Positions 29,389-40,839 of a stretch of 46,800 nucleotides of DNA are shown here, one piece after another. Position 1 is the stretch's first letter. Every line of letters begins with the position of its first letter. The notes beneath the pieces are model-generated. The model had not been told where the DNA came from. It did no database searches and was given only the letters and a program-made list of their open reading frames with translations. The position numbers and the translations under genes were made by a program. The stretch spans positions 1,690,969 through 1,737,768 of the forward strand of contig BFEA01000297.1 in assembly GCA_003427395.1 (NCBI GenBank), read 5' to 3'. Origin of the DNA: Chara braunii. Lineage: Eukaryota; Streptophyta; Charophyceae; Charales; Characeae.

Positions 29389-29699
29389 AGCAAAATGACG
29401 ATCAGCGAAGCCACAAGGAGGAATAAGGCGTCTGGGGACACGTGCGACCATTTATATGGACCAGTTCCCATCGAGGGAGCGTTGTTGGATGCCCTTTGTG
29501 GACACCCCACCATGGACTGGTCGTTGCTAGGGGCGGTGTTGTCGAACTGCGGATTTCGAATTCGAACGACTGCCAATGGTCGTCCGAACCCCGCCGCTTC
29601 CAGAACAACCTTCGTACCCTGCCAACAGCTACCGTGGCCTCGCAACGGCATTGGAGGCAGCGGTACAGGGTCTTGTCGGTGCCACTGTCCCAGATAGAG

Positions 29700-30400
29700 G
29701 ATCGCATATAAACACATTGGACCAAGAACAACCATGCTTCACTAAAAAAACTAAAAAAAAAAAAAACAAGCTTCATGAATAATGTGCTCAGAAAGGTCCC
29801 ACCCTCACATTTTAAGTCATCTTCGGGGGCTCCCTAAAGATTTCCGTCGTTTTGCCTTGGGCACCCTCATTTTGTAGGGCTGACCCTAAAAGTTTAAAAT
29901 GTGGAAACAATTTGGAGTTCGTTTTTTTCAGCATTAGGGTATGGTGGAACGATGATTTTTTAAGAATCCGTACATTGTAAGTGGTGTCGAACGAGGTCCT
30001 ATATCTTCATTTTTTTTTTCCGTTATACTTGTGTTTTCGTGATCTGTAGGTTACAGCACCTGAGGACTACAACGTTTTGCACTAGGTTGTGGACGCAATT
30101 GCAACCAGATTCATTTGCGTTGGCGTCCCACTTGGGCTACAGAGAGTGCATTGGCGTCGCCTCGTGTTGTGGTTGCACATAGCCCGAACCTGTGGTCGGG
30201 CGTGGTGGAGGTGAAAAGGGAAGATGGGTGTGGGGGCGTCGGGGGTATCTCTTTGAGGGGTCACAGCCATGCCCGTGCCATAGCTCGGTCTTCGTTGATT
30301 AAGGTTGGCAATCATGTGCTAACCATGGTTGAATGGAGATAAATGTGAGGTGGTTGGTCAAACGGAACCTAGGCATTGTCTCATTTCATAATTAACATTT
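29700..30400. other. Unassigned region, includes weak hairpin 29805-29902
   Basis: CTCACATTTTAAGT and AGTTTAAAATGTGG are inverted around about 70 bp. GGACGCAATTGCAACCAGAT near 30090 is a family E motif. No gene is recognised. Confidence 0.45.
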
Positions 30401-30880
30401 AATCAGGGTTTTTGCCTGATGATTATAGATAAGGAAACCTCATGTCTGCTGAAGATTTACACGTTTGATCTGCATGTCACAATGATTCCTCAACTATTGC
30501 ACATGTGGGGAGGTATGGAGCAGTGATGCGCACAACCCTTATGATTTATGGATGCTGACATGGAGCTGCGTGGACGAAGACTGACAAATGTGCCGACGGA
30601 TACCTGGCTCGACCACTTGGTGAAAATGTGATTACCCCTCTCTCTTTTCTCGTCGGGAACGCCGAACAAGTAATGATGTTTATTCAATGGCCGTCAAGCA
30701 ATAATAAAACATTTATGCAAAATTCACAAATTGGGGGGGGTCGTTATTTCTTAGTTGCCACTGTTGTGTTGTGTTCACTTCTTTTGTTGTGTTGTTTGAG
30801 TTTAACCAATTAGGTGTATAGTTGCTACTTCTGTGTTCGATTACGTAGGAAATCAGGGGTGGGTTTGATTACCTCTTAAG
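30400..30880. other. Unassigned region at the composition change
   Basis: From here rightwards microsatellites become rare and A+T rises. No gene or RNA is recognised. Confidence 0.4.
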
Positions 30881-30884
30881 TGGG

Positions 30885-31215
30885 GATAACTTAATTTTCA
30901 GTGGAATGGGGATTAGTAATCGAGTTTGGTTAGGGGGGAGAAAAAAACAAAAATCGGGATACTTTTGTTGGGGAATTGTAATTTGGGTCACTTCTTGATT
31001 GGCACATACTCTGATTATTTTATACTTCTGATGTGCTTTCGTTGTCTACTTGATTAAATTTATAATTGTTACTTCATAACTTGCTTAAATTTATGTGGGA
31101 ACGGGGGTTTGTAATTGGGTTTGGTCGGGGAAATAATAAAAATCGGGATAGTGTTCTTGTAGGGGAATAGTAATTAGGTTTACTTTATAATTGGTGTATT
31201 ATAATAATTAGTGAA
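30885..31215. repeat. ~200-bp imperfect direct repeat, GT/AT-rich
   Basis: GGGGATTAGTAATCGAGTTT...AAAAATCGGGATACTTTTGT and GGGGGTTTGTAATTGGGTTT...AAAAATCGGGATAGTGTTCT are two diverged units about 195-205 bp apart. Confidence 0.7.
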
Positions 31216-31795
31216 TTAGGTCGGGTCTGAGGATGGTGATTAAACTTTTGTTGAGTAGCCGCTGACTCAAACTTTCTTTAAATTATACTTATGTTTTGTT
31301 CACTGGTTAATAGTGGAGATTATTAGAAATTTTGCTTTCTGTTTTCTTATGATTAATTAGGGCATGTTTCTATATTAGAGATAAATTACAAAAGTGTGAC
31401 TTGGAGTCTTTTGGAGGTTTTATCTTTGGTTGAAGTGTTGGTCGCCGATCTGTTCATTTGTTCATAGGTAAGCATGGTGAAAATACTAAGCATCTTGGTT
31501 TTGTGATTTTGTTGGTTCAGTGATAGCTAGATTTAATTTCACCGCATTAGGGTTGTCTAATAGTGACGGTTTGCAGACGAGGTTGACTACTATTTATTTT
31601 TCTTCAATTATGGGGTCGTAAATTTTGTTTTGGGGTTGCGATTGGGATAGGACTAGATGTACTAATTATTTTTGGGGTTGCAGTCGGGACAGGTTTGATC
31701 GGGAGTGCCTTTCTTAGCCCGTTTGGCCGAAACAAATGATGTAAGGGACTCTAGGTCTGCTTTCTGGTTATATAAGTATGATTTATTTTTATGAG
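31216..31795. other. Unassigned AT-rich region
   Basis: No gene, RNA or repeat is recognised. TTTTTGGGGTTGC occurs twice near 31625-31681. Confidence 0.4.
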
Positions 31796-31797
31796 AA

Positions 31798-31885
31798 AAA
31801 AAATACTCATGTGAGTATGCCCTGAGTTTTCTCATATATCTACTTGGGGATCGATCCCCCTCTGCCAGCAATTAGCAAGAAAAAT
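31798..31885 (-). ncRNA. tRNA-like box B / family P related fragment
   Basis: On the minus strand GGGGGATCGATCCCC resembles a T-arm and TGCTGGCAGAG lies upstream. On the plus strand CTCATGTGAGTATGCCCTGA shares the family P arm motif GTGAGTATGCCCTG. Probably a decayed SINE or TIR element. Low confidence. Confidence 0.3.
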
Positions 31886-32640
31886 CCACATCGACACGGA
31901 CACTCGCAACATACTTTTCGCTAACCCTTAATTTTTTTCCTACATTGGCCTCATGTTTGGAATATACTATACTCAAAAAAACGGAACTGATCTCGTTGCG
32001 GGGGGCATCATGGAAACGAAAAAATTTAGTAAACAAGGAAACTGAAAAGAATTGATTAAGCTTGATGGTGCTTTTAAAACGATTAACTAATATCATGGTA
32101 GACAAATTGTTCATGGTTTGTTAATGAATGTCTGCAAAAAGAAGTTTAGTATTAATCCTTAAATGGTGGTAATGGTGAAAATCTCATTATGTACAACTAT
32201 TGACAAAAAAATGGTTGAAGAATCTGTAAAAGTTTGGATTGGTGGTCATGTCCAACCATTGTCACTAGCTAACTTGTATGTGAAGCAGACTCGGATGTGT
32301 GGTTTAAAGCACCTCTTACACAATCAGAAAAATTTCGCATAAAACAATAATTTTGATTATGTGTGTGATAATTTTAACTTCCTTAAAGTTGATGGGTACA
32401 TCGAGGTAATGCTTAGCGACATTAATGGGATTAAGCCATTCCTGCAAAATGCGAAGAATGTATCATTCCCCAGTTCGTTAGTAACACGAGATTGCTTGAA
32501 CAAACCCTGCAATGAAGTCCTTGAGGGACGTTAGAAGCAAAACTCAAGTCAGGATCAGTTTCGAATTGATACACTGGCAGTACGCAAAAAATTGAAGATA
32601 TGGCCACTGATTGTGTATTGTGTGAATATAATATGGGTGT
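31886..32640. other. Unassigned AT-rich region upstream of RT-like remnant
   Basis: Scattered stops in every frame. Possibly the decayed 5' part of the element at 32.6-33.3 kb, but I could identify no domain. Confidence 0.3.
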
Positions 32641-32659
32641 GAAACAAACCTTTTTGGAC

Positions 32660-33330
32660 TTTGTTATTGCCCCTCTGGATAAAAAATATTAGTGGAATTT
32701 GAATTCAGTATTAAAAAAGGTACGAACATGGGTTGAAAAAAAAATGTTTTTGAATAATGAGAACAACGAAAAAGTATTTTTCGCTACTTGCCCGAGATTG
32801 TGAACTAGGACACGTGGGTGGAGTTGCAGTATGATAAGGAAAAACGAAGACCTATCGTTTTGTCCTACCTAAGTTCGTTTAGAGTAACTTCGAGTATCCT
32901 ATCGTTAACTTTTAACACACTGATCAAAAAGGTTAGAGTGACTCTCAGCCTATGGACTTTAAGGAATCTGAGGAAAAAAATTAAGAATATGAATAAAAAA
33001 GTGGGTACATCTTCTCTGGGTGTCGTTGCACGCACGTACGACATCGAGGACATGTTCACCCAATTGCGCCACTATGAGATTCATCAGGAAGTGGAATGAT
33101 TAGTTCAACTATTTGCGGACAAAGGGAATTGCGGCACTATGAGATTCACCGGGCAGTGGAATGATTAGTTCAACTATTTGCGGACAAAGGGATTCGTTGG
33201 ATCCGTCAAAACATGAGAAGAAAAATTTTCACCGTTAGAAAGTCACACAACAAGGCGGATGAAAATTCATTCGCCTCAAAATGTTTATCATACAAACTAG
33301 ATTCTAGCTTAATAACACGATGTTTCTGGT
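32660..33330 (+). pseudogene. Degenerate reverse-transcriptase-like sequence
   Basis: FVIAPLDKK (32660-32686) followed, in another frame, by GVVARTYDIEDMFTQLRHYE within 32818-33099 (the Asp of YDIEDMFT at 33040-33042), and then by fragments such as LVQLFADKGIRWIRQNMRRK after an internal duplication. An Asp embedded as DI-x-DMFT-x-L-x-H, preceded by a PLDK motif, resembles the fingers and palm motif A of Penelope-like reverse transcriptases (FDVVSLFT-type). No YxDD motif was found, and stops and frameshifts are frequent. The family assignment is from pattern only and could be wrong. Confidence 0.38.
33069..33192. repeat. ~60-bp direct duplication inside the RT-like sequence
   Basis: CACTATGAGATTCAYCRGGM and AGTGGAATGATTAGTTCAAC to GCGGACAAAGGGA occur twice, about 63 bp apart. 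It breaks the reading frame. Confidence 0.9.
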
Positions 33331-34110
33331 GGCAGATGCAGTACTTAAACATAAAAAAACATCCCAATCAGGGGAAGAGCTAACCCCCCTCTTGCATTTG
33401 TAGTATGTATGTTTGTTGAATCCAAGTTTGTATGTTCGTTGAGTACTGACAAAAAAAGGACATTGATGATTTTCTCATTTTTTCGTTATTTTGAAATAAC
33501 GGTCCAATCTGGTAAAGCAGAGGAACGGTTGAACGACGTTCTGCAATGCTACCTAGACAGACTGATGTTGGAGTGAACAAATTCGGGGTATGGGATTTTT
33601 GACTTCTTGAAAACCAGGATCCTATTTTTTGCAGGAACAGAGTTTGTCCTGGTTGCACACAAGTTAAAAAAATGCAGGCTCGATCTAGTCCACTGGCAAC
33701 TTCGTTTCTGCACCTACAAAACTTTTGTTCATATGGGTCCAGGATGACAAAGTTTGCGGTGGTAGCTAATACCACTCTTTGTATTACCCATAATTGTAGC
33801 AATCTGGGCAAAATCTGTTGAGGTGTACTTACCCTGACCCAAAAATTAAAGAAATTATATTACCCTCAAAAGTTGATCATCTGCGACCTTAAGTGGATGA
33901 AAGAAGGGTGGATATGACTTTTGGGGATCGTATGCCAGAACTTGTCAGCATCACGTTCAAGTACTGAATCTTAAGTCGTGGCATGCGACTATCACCATGG
34001 TTTGCATTCTGATTGTTTCTTGCAAGATTTGCTCGGACTATTATCTCAGGAAAAGGCAAGGAGAAATTTGCGTTGTGATATCGTGCTGCAAAACGTTGAC
34101 CTTCGACCGA
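33331..34110. other. Unassigned region, possibly decayed retroelement 3' part
   Basis: The minus-strand frame 33380-33811 (143 codons) has no recognisable domain. On the plus strand only fragments such as ISGKGKEKFALRYRAAK (near 34045-34095) read through. No call. Confidence 0.3.
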
Positions 34111-34111
34111 G

Positions 34112-34217
34112 GTAAGCCTGCAACTATAGGTCATGGCAGTAAATTGTGTTAGTTGTGCGCTTCACACAATTTTGGTTTGACACTTAATTTATCTATTCAT
34201 TTATTTTTTCTTTTTAG
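34112..34217 (+). other. Intron-like segment (GTAAGC...TTTTTAG)
   Basis: CGACCGAG|GTAAGCCTGC at the left and TTTTTTCTTTTTAG|TGTTG at the right fit plant-like splice sites around 106 AT-rich bases. Joining the flanks keeps a short frame (NVDLRPS-VVERIDPARR). No transcript evidence is available. Confidence 0.3.
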
Positions 34218-34219
34218 TG

Positions 34220-36350
34220 TTGTCGAGCGCATCGATCCCGCAAGGAGGACCCTCCCTACAGCGTCACGCAGGAGTTTGCAGACTTTGTTGTAGAGTGTTG
34301 CCGCTTCGACCGAGTGCGCCAGCCATACTACCTTTCCGGAACCCTTACGACAGGATAGGGCCGAGGTACAACGTACCTCCACCTGCGGGAGCTGTCACCT
34401 TCCCTTGGGTGGGCGTATCCCCGTCGAGCTACCAAACCACATGCGGAGGCTTTTCGTATACAATCACAGAAGTGGCCTGGCTGAGTGTGTTTCTCGTTCG
34501 CTACAACATGGGGGTACGCGCGATTAATGCCCGAATCGGCCCGGCGTGTGAATCATCGCCTGAGGCTTTGATCTCTCGGACACGATCCTACGTCAGTCGA
34601 CTCGGACGACCATTCAAACCACGTGATACACCGTACAATTAAAACTCAAGTTTATTCACAATATCGGACCTAGTCCCTTTGCGAGTGTTTCAACCCATAA
34701 CTTATTCCACGTGAGACTTAAGGTGTAAGCCGCACACGGAAATGCTTAAAAGGGACGCACGTGTGAGAAAAATCATAATATTCAGTTATGCGATCCCTCA
34801 CAATCAATTGTCATGGCGACGCTTCATGCATTACCTACAGTTGCTCGACCCTCCGTAAGCTTCAGTGTTGGGTACAACACTCAAGTGTCACAGATGAAGT
34901 ATCGTTAAAAAAAATTCCTTCACGATATTGAACCACTGAGGGATCAGTCGTTCAGACCCCACGATGCTTCTGATCTCGAGGTAGGGCGCCCTGATGGGCA
35001 GTGAGCAAATGCTCAACGCATAGGGGAAACCCTTTTGTGATGAGACGACGCCTGAACTGTCCTGAACAAAGACCTCGGATTCCAAGTTCAGGACCAATGT
35101 GCGAGCAACTAATTCAAATAGCAAGTACGAACATGTGCATTATAGCGAGTGCTGCAAAGTCTATGCGTGCGCTCATTCTCTTAACCATCATGATCATGTA
35201 AACAACAATGGTTCAATTAGTCAAACAGAAAGGTTGTTTGACATGAGACGATCACTCTCACAATAATAATAATAAGGCTTGTCCATCTCCATTTTCGCAA
35301 TATATAAACAATCACTAAGGCTCAATCCAGAATCTTTCATGCATACATGCGATCACACACAAATACAACATCGTCATACCACATATCAGACTGGGTCAAC
35401 TTCAACCGCTCCCCGCACTTACTCCCCTTACCTTACCCACATAAGCCCTAGGCTTTGTCAAACCTTTCAAAAAGAAAACACTCAGTCATTTTTTCAATGG
35501 CCATTTAATAAAAGTTTGGGTAAAAACCAAAAGAAACATTTTAACCCACAGGGGTTAAGGCCTTAACTTCTGTGGCGAGAACGAGTCAGAGTTGAGTCAG
35601 AAACCGACCTGTGGGATCAAATTGAAGTTATGCAATCCATGACATAATCTGAATGAAAATGATCTGCGACACAACACATGTAAGTGCCCAAGTTATGCTT
35701 GGGTTAATATGAAATACTCGCACCTTCCTATCTTACCTCTCATATCTGTTTGAAAATGTCAAACATTTCAGCAGTATCTCCCTTAAGCAAGGACAAACTA
35801 GCAAACTTCCCGAGTTCTAAAATATCATAACCTCTTCAGATTTTAAGAAATTTTGGCAGCACTTCTCGTAAAAAAAGTGTCTTTGCAAGATTTATGTAAG
35901 ACTAAATATAAAATTTGAAAGCGATCCTACGACTTTTTTTAAAGTTAAGTTTTGTATGACTTTCTTGATTTAGTAAAAATTTGGGCAACATCTACTTTAG
36001 AGAAGTAGACTTCCCAGATTTATACTAAGTCAAACATAAATTCGAGATACGACTTGAATTCTGTCATGACAAAATTTAACTAACTCTTTAGATTTGTAGG
36101 AATTTCGACGACGCTTCCCGTAAGAAAAGTGATTTCCCGAAATTCATACAAAGCTGATTACGAAATCTAAAAGCAACTTTGACTTCATAAAACCAAACTT
36201 TGTTTAACTCTCTGATGTAGTAAAAATTTGAGCAGCATCTCCTTTAAAGAAGTCGGCTTATTAAATTTATACACAGTCATATATGAACTCGGATAAAAGT
36301 TGAACTTTCTAAAGACAAAATTTGACTACATCTTATGATTTTTAGCGAGA
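34220..36350. repeat. Dispersed >2-kb module, copy 1
   Basis: Begins TTGTCGAGCGCATCG, contains GTGGGCGTATCCCCRTCGAGCTAC, CCATTTAAT-AAAGTTTGGGTAAA and AAACCGACCTGT, and ends in tandem ~125-bp AT-rich units (35760-36340; AAAAATTTSRGCARCATCTC-like). Copy 2 at 44531-46700 has the same landmarks in the same order and orientation. The 141-codon frame at 34217-34642 lies within it and is broken in copy 2, so I do not call a gene. Confidence 0.75.
35760..36345. repeat. ~125-bp tandem units inside module copy 1
   Basis: Successive units carry a phrase like GTAAAAATTTGGGCAACATC, GTAGGAATTTCGACGACGCT or GTAAAAATTTGAGCAGCATC, then GAAGT, then ACATAAAATTTGA-type AT-rich sequence. The matching array in copy 2 is at about 46130-46560. 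Confidence 0.75.
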
Positions 36351-36647
36351 GTACTTACCTATTGTGGTATGGTTTGCATGTGGTTGAGTGTGATTTCTAC
36401 TTATTATAAGTTTTAATTTTGATAGTTAGTTGTTTTAGATGCTCGCCACGTGCTGAAGTTATAGGAGCTAGTTCAATTTCTGCATTTTATGAGTTAAGTT
36501 TATTTCTAATACTGGTCTTTGTATAAATCTTAGAAAGGTACCTTCACTAAGAAAAATAATGCCCAAATTTAACTCTTAGTTGGATAGACCCCAATACCCT
36601 CACGTATATATCACATAACCCTCAACCTTAGCCTTGGCAAGGCTAAG

Positions 36648-37540
36648 AAGGTTAAGCCAAACCGAAGCCACATTGCTTAACCTTTGTCTTTGTATATACA
36701 AACAAAAGACACAACCACTTTGCTCTTCATTAGGCGGTTAACTTGACCAAACCGAAGTTACATGGTCTACTCCTGTTAAACGTTTCATATCCAAGTTATA
36801 ATAACTTTTTGAATCTTTAATATTTTGAAGACTAAGACTAAGTCAAATCGAACACCACATTGCTCAATCCGCCTTGCGTTCAAGCTTACACTCATTATAT
36901 TCTTAATTTAATATTTTATTCATTTTGTGATAGGTTATAGTCAGACCAAACCGAAGTCACATTGTCTGACTACCTTGTTTAATAACAAAAGTATAATACA
37001 TACATATATATATATATAAAATCATATTATGAAGTTTCTTGTTTTGTGCGCGACTTCAGACTAAGCTAAACTGACGACACATTGCTTAGTCATCAGTCGA
37101 AACCTCCTTCAGAAGAACAAAAAATAGTTGGATGTGACCGAAGCCACATTACCCAATTCTTAAACCTTTTCAACAAACAAATCACAAAAAAAAGAACAAC
37201 CAGACCTGACCGAATCCACATCGTCTGGTTAGGGCAGGGAATAAAACAACATAACATAGTAAGGTAGCCCAAATCGAAACCACATTGCATAGCTGCATAG
37301 ACAACAACTTACAGAGGTACGACAATCAGACAACCGAGGCCACATTGTCTAACTGTGAAGAAGATAAAACAATATAACAACCAAGCATGACCGAAGCTAC
37401 ATTGTTTAGATGTAAAGAATGTGAATCATCAATAGTACGACAACTAGACCTAACCGAAGCCACATTGTCTAGTTGCAGAGGAAATAGAACAAACAACGCG
37501 TTCAGGTAAAACTGAAGCCACATTGCTTGACCCTTTGAGA
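36648..37540. repeat. Array of ~12 hairpins with conserved loop and varying stems
   Basis: Every ~58-124 bp a loop like CNAACCGAAGCCACATT recurs, flanked by inverted arms. Perfect units are 36648-36684 (AAGGTTAAGC/GCTTAACCTT), 36938-36972 (TAGTCAGAC/GTCTGACTA), 37059-37091 (GACTAAGC/GCTTAGTC), 37198-37230 (AACCAGAC/GTCTGGTT) and 37441-37475 (CAACTAGAC/GTCTAGTTG). Weaker units are centred near 36765, 36855, 37142, 37278, 37340, 37395 and 37520, several of them rescued by G-T pairs. A separate hairpin CTTAGCCTTG-G-CAAGGCTAAG precedes the array at about 36627-36647. Spacers are A-rich and not obviously related. Confidence 0.85.
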
Positions 37541-37567
37541 TCCAATCAGTGTAAGCAAAATTATATT

Positions 37568-37615
37568 TTTTCCCCTTCCCCTTAATTCTTCCCCTTCCCC
37601 TTAATTCATCCCCTT
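37568..37615. repeat. Tandem CCCCTTCCCCTTAATTC
   Basis: Two to three pyrimidine-rich units of about 20 bp. Confidence 0.85.
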
Positions 37616-37639
37616 CAGTCAGAATTTCAAGCAACAATG

Positions 37640-39060
37640 CAATATAAAGTTCACACTAACTTTTATTTTACCTTATTTGATTATATTTTATAAATAATTA
37701 GTAAAATATAAGGTTGAATACATACATTTCAATCAGACTTTAGAGAGGTGTAATAAAATAGGCTATGGTGGGTCGGTCTTGTGGGTTGCAATCCCACCTG
37801 CGCCTTCCTCTTCAACACAGACTAGATTTAGATTAAGAAGGATAAAAGGAGAGGTTTCAGACACTCGGGATACGAAAAGGGGCCAACTCAACTCACATGA
37901 GAAAGCCTTGGTACCTTGAATCGCATGAGTACCCTACAAAGATAGTCAAATTGCAGTGAAGACGGTCAGGTAGAAGCCAAACGCAGTGTAGTGGTTTCCT
38001 GACGAGTCTCTAAGCGACAATAATGCCCCCCTTTGCAAAGTCTGATCATCCTCCAACTATAATGCTTTTTTCTTTGACCACACAAGTGACACAACGAATA
38101 CTTAACCAGAATAGGCCATGTTCGAAGGATGAACACTCGTGTCCTCTATTCGAAGCGGGAGCGAAGTGCAACCAAACTTTAATCAATAATGTTGTGTTTA
38201 TGACAACTGCGTGGTTGTAATAACACGCAATGTCTAACGTGGTAAGTCATCGTGCCGTACAGCGACCAGCAGCGCAACAATGCACAATAAGCGCAACAAC
38301 TCAAGAAGGTAGCAATGCACAACGCTTGTCTCAGCAATAGGTTGCACAACACCACAGTTTAGTAGCAGCGATTCACAACATAGTCACCCTTGACGAAGGT
38401 ATGACAACAACTCATAACCTCAGCAGCAACATCTGTCGAAGTTAAAACAGATGAAGCTGCCCATGATCTCAAGCAAAAGGTAGAAGCTATAACAGTCGGT
38501 CGGCGCTGAATTTAATGGCACCTTACGATAATAGCGGTACGCTAGTTAGAAGGGTCATAACAATCAAGAATTTGATCAACAACCAACCTTACTACTGCAG
38601 TGTCCGTTCAAACTCGCATGTCATGAAGAACGCCAACCTGGACACCTGCGAGCGTAGCTCAGAGGCAGAGGTTATTAACACCTTAATAGCAGAATATGAG
38701 TTGTAGTCAAGCTCCCGTAGGCCCTCCACTAAAACTGCAGCTAATGCCACCGGATGCACCAAATTTTGCAACAGTCGCAGGATGACACACTGTCAGCGAA
38801 GCACTGAAAGCTCCCAAGATTTTGACCGTGACTAGCAGGGCTATCAACGGTCGGCGCGATCGCCACTTGTAATCGCGACTAGTAACTACCTTCACTTCTT
38901 CTATTCCGTGAAGGTGAGCCGCTTCAAAAGCTTTTCAAGCGAGGTACCGTCAATAGTTGTTTGATCGGGGCCCGCTGGTTGTCGACAAAAAAATATCATA
39001 ATTAATTACGACTGGCGTCAATGGTTTTTTGGTGATCGCGCCCCCTCCCCGTCTTTTGTC
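37640..39060. other. Unassigned region
   Basis: No gene is recognised. GTGGGTTGCAATCCCAC near 37784-37800 and GCGTAGCTCAGAGGCAGAGG near 38650 resemble a tRNA T-arm and a tRNA box A respectively, but they are about 850 bp apart and neither has a partner. The frames 38023-38220 and 38515-38706 have no identifiable domains. Confidence 0.4.
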
Positions 39061-39373
39061 CTCTTCTATTATTTGTTCTCCGTCTCCTTTATCTCTCTTC
39101 GAGTGCTTGCTCAACTGCGCTCACATCCTTCTCGTTTCTTTTCTGTCTTTCTCTCCCTCTCTCTTTTTGCAATCGATTTGATCTCCAATGCACCCGACCG
39201 CCTTCTCGGTCAGGTTCACGCTATCCTCACAACACCACGAGGACGGGGCACGCCTAAAACCGTGGGGATGAAGATGGTCGCGAGATGATGGTAATGATCC
39301 CAATAGTGGGAAACAGAGCGCATGGTAAAGAGGATCACGACCACTGTACAGGCAAAACTCCTCCTCAGACAGT

Positions 39374-39975
39374 ACTCACCAAATGTGTAAAATGAGAATG
39401 AATCTACCACCCAAACATGATGGCCAAATGCACCGCCTCTTTCTCTACATTTCCTATCGCCTTCGATCACGTACGTACTCTGCCCCCTCATGCTCTCATT
39501 TCCCCTATGCGCTCCCTCATCCCACTCTCTCTTCCTTGCGGCTTCGTCGTGCTCGCTCTACCCGCTGTCGCGCATTACTCCGAGAAAATGAAACTGAATC
39601 TTCCACTTAGATCAGTGTCCCGTACATATTCACTGCTATGCTCATTCCCTCTTTCTTCGTGCCTTACTCCCCTGCATCCTTGACTCTGTGCATTTAATCC
39701 TCCGTACGACCGAGTTCATTCGGCTCTTGAGGGTAAGGATTTTGGTCGGTCGTGATAAGGACCATGAAGTCGATGACCTCAACTAATTTCAATGCTAACG
39801 ACGATCACGATAAGTGTGAGCACGACAACCACCTCGATAACTATGAACTATAAAATGGTGTTGAAGGAGAATCACCGTGATACCCGGAAGTCCGTGGTTA
39901 TGACCTCACGCCGTTACCTCGCCACACAAGCGAACTGAGAATGTATCTTCCGCTAGAAATCGAGCAGATTCATTA
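39374..39975. mobile_element. Cluster of family N foldback fragments
   Basis: ACTCACCAAATGTGTAAAAT, GAGAATGAATCTACC and AAATGCACCGCC (39374-39446) match the right arm of the 11683-11949 foldback in inverted orientation. GAAAATGAAACTGAATCTTC near 39585 and GAGAATGTATCTTCCGCTAG near 39938 are further copies. Confidence 0.7.
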
Positions 39976-40345
39976 CTCACAACTACTCTAAATCCTCCAC
40001 CTCACAACTCTTTTTACCTATACTAGCTCATCTATTGACTTGCCACAAAAACTAAGATCATAACTGAATTCGCAAGGCCCAAAAACCTCAGTCTAACATT
40101 TTATTTTGCTCAATCCTATTAAAAATCGTGTGAAACCCACCACTCCCGCCATACTCATCCTCTCACTCTCCACACACCCCCCTTCTCCTCTGTTCCCTTA
40201 TCTAAGATACTAACAACTGATCTATGTTCACATTCGGGGTCACCCACCTCCCTCTCCCGCTCAAATCTGTTCAATTTGAGTATGATTGACATTCTTCACC
40301 TCTCGCATTCACCCTCCTCACAAGCGGTTATCGGGTAGCTGAAAA

Positions 40346-40762
40346 TTCAGAAATGAAAATTCTGAAGTGAGAGTTTTGGGCAGTCTGAAAATCCTGAATG
40401 GTCCTGAAGTGGTGAAAGGTATGAAGACCCTGAAAACCACCTATTTAGGCAGGCTGCATCCTGAAGTGGTGAAGGGTGTCTTGAAGTGGTCAAGTGAGAG
40501 TTTTTGGCAGTTTGAAAGTCCTGAATAATCCTGAAGTGGTGAAAGGTTCGAAGACCATGAAAACCACCCTTCACCACTTTAGGATGCAGCCTGCCTAAAC
40601 AGGTGGTTTTCACGGTCTTCGGAGCTTTCACCACTTCATGACCATTCAGGATTTTCAGACTTGAATGGTCCTGAAGTGGTGAAAGGTCCGAAGACCCTGA
40701 AAACCACCTGTTTAGGCAGGCTGCATCCTGAAGTGGTGAAGGGTGTCCTGAAGTGGTGATGA
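40346..40762. repeat. Mixed direct/inverted repeat with CCTGAAGTGGTGAA
   Basis: Blocks containing GGTCCTGAAGTGGTGAAAGG, GAAGACCCTGAAAACCACCT and TTTAGGCAGGCTGCATCCTG occur at about 40373-40475, 40500-40570 and 40660-40760 in direct orientation and at 40565-40660 inverted, so the set folds back on itself. The 155-codon minus-strand frame is a product of the repeat. Confidence 0.9.
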
Positions 40763-40839
40763 AAAATACGACTGTTGTTAACCTTCTCTCCCTCTCCTTC
40801 GTCCCTGCCATCACGTTGCCTTCTTCATCTTCTTCCTTA

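Noticed and set aside
33380-33811. 143-codon minus-strand frame
   Set aside because: Lies antisense to likely retroelement debris, with no domain.
34217-34642. 141-codon frame in module copy 1
   Set aside because: The homologous stretch in copy 2 (44531 onwards) is broken by stops and frame changes, and the translation matches no family I know.
36648-37540. CRISPR-like reading of the periodic array
   Set aside because: The conserved part is a 17-nt loop with changing palindromic stems, spacing varies from 58 to 124 bp, the DNA is eukaryotic and no cas genes are present.
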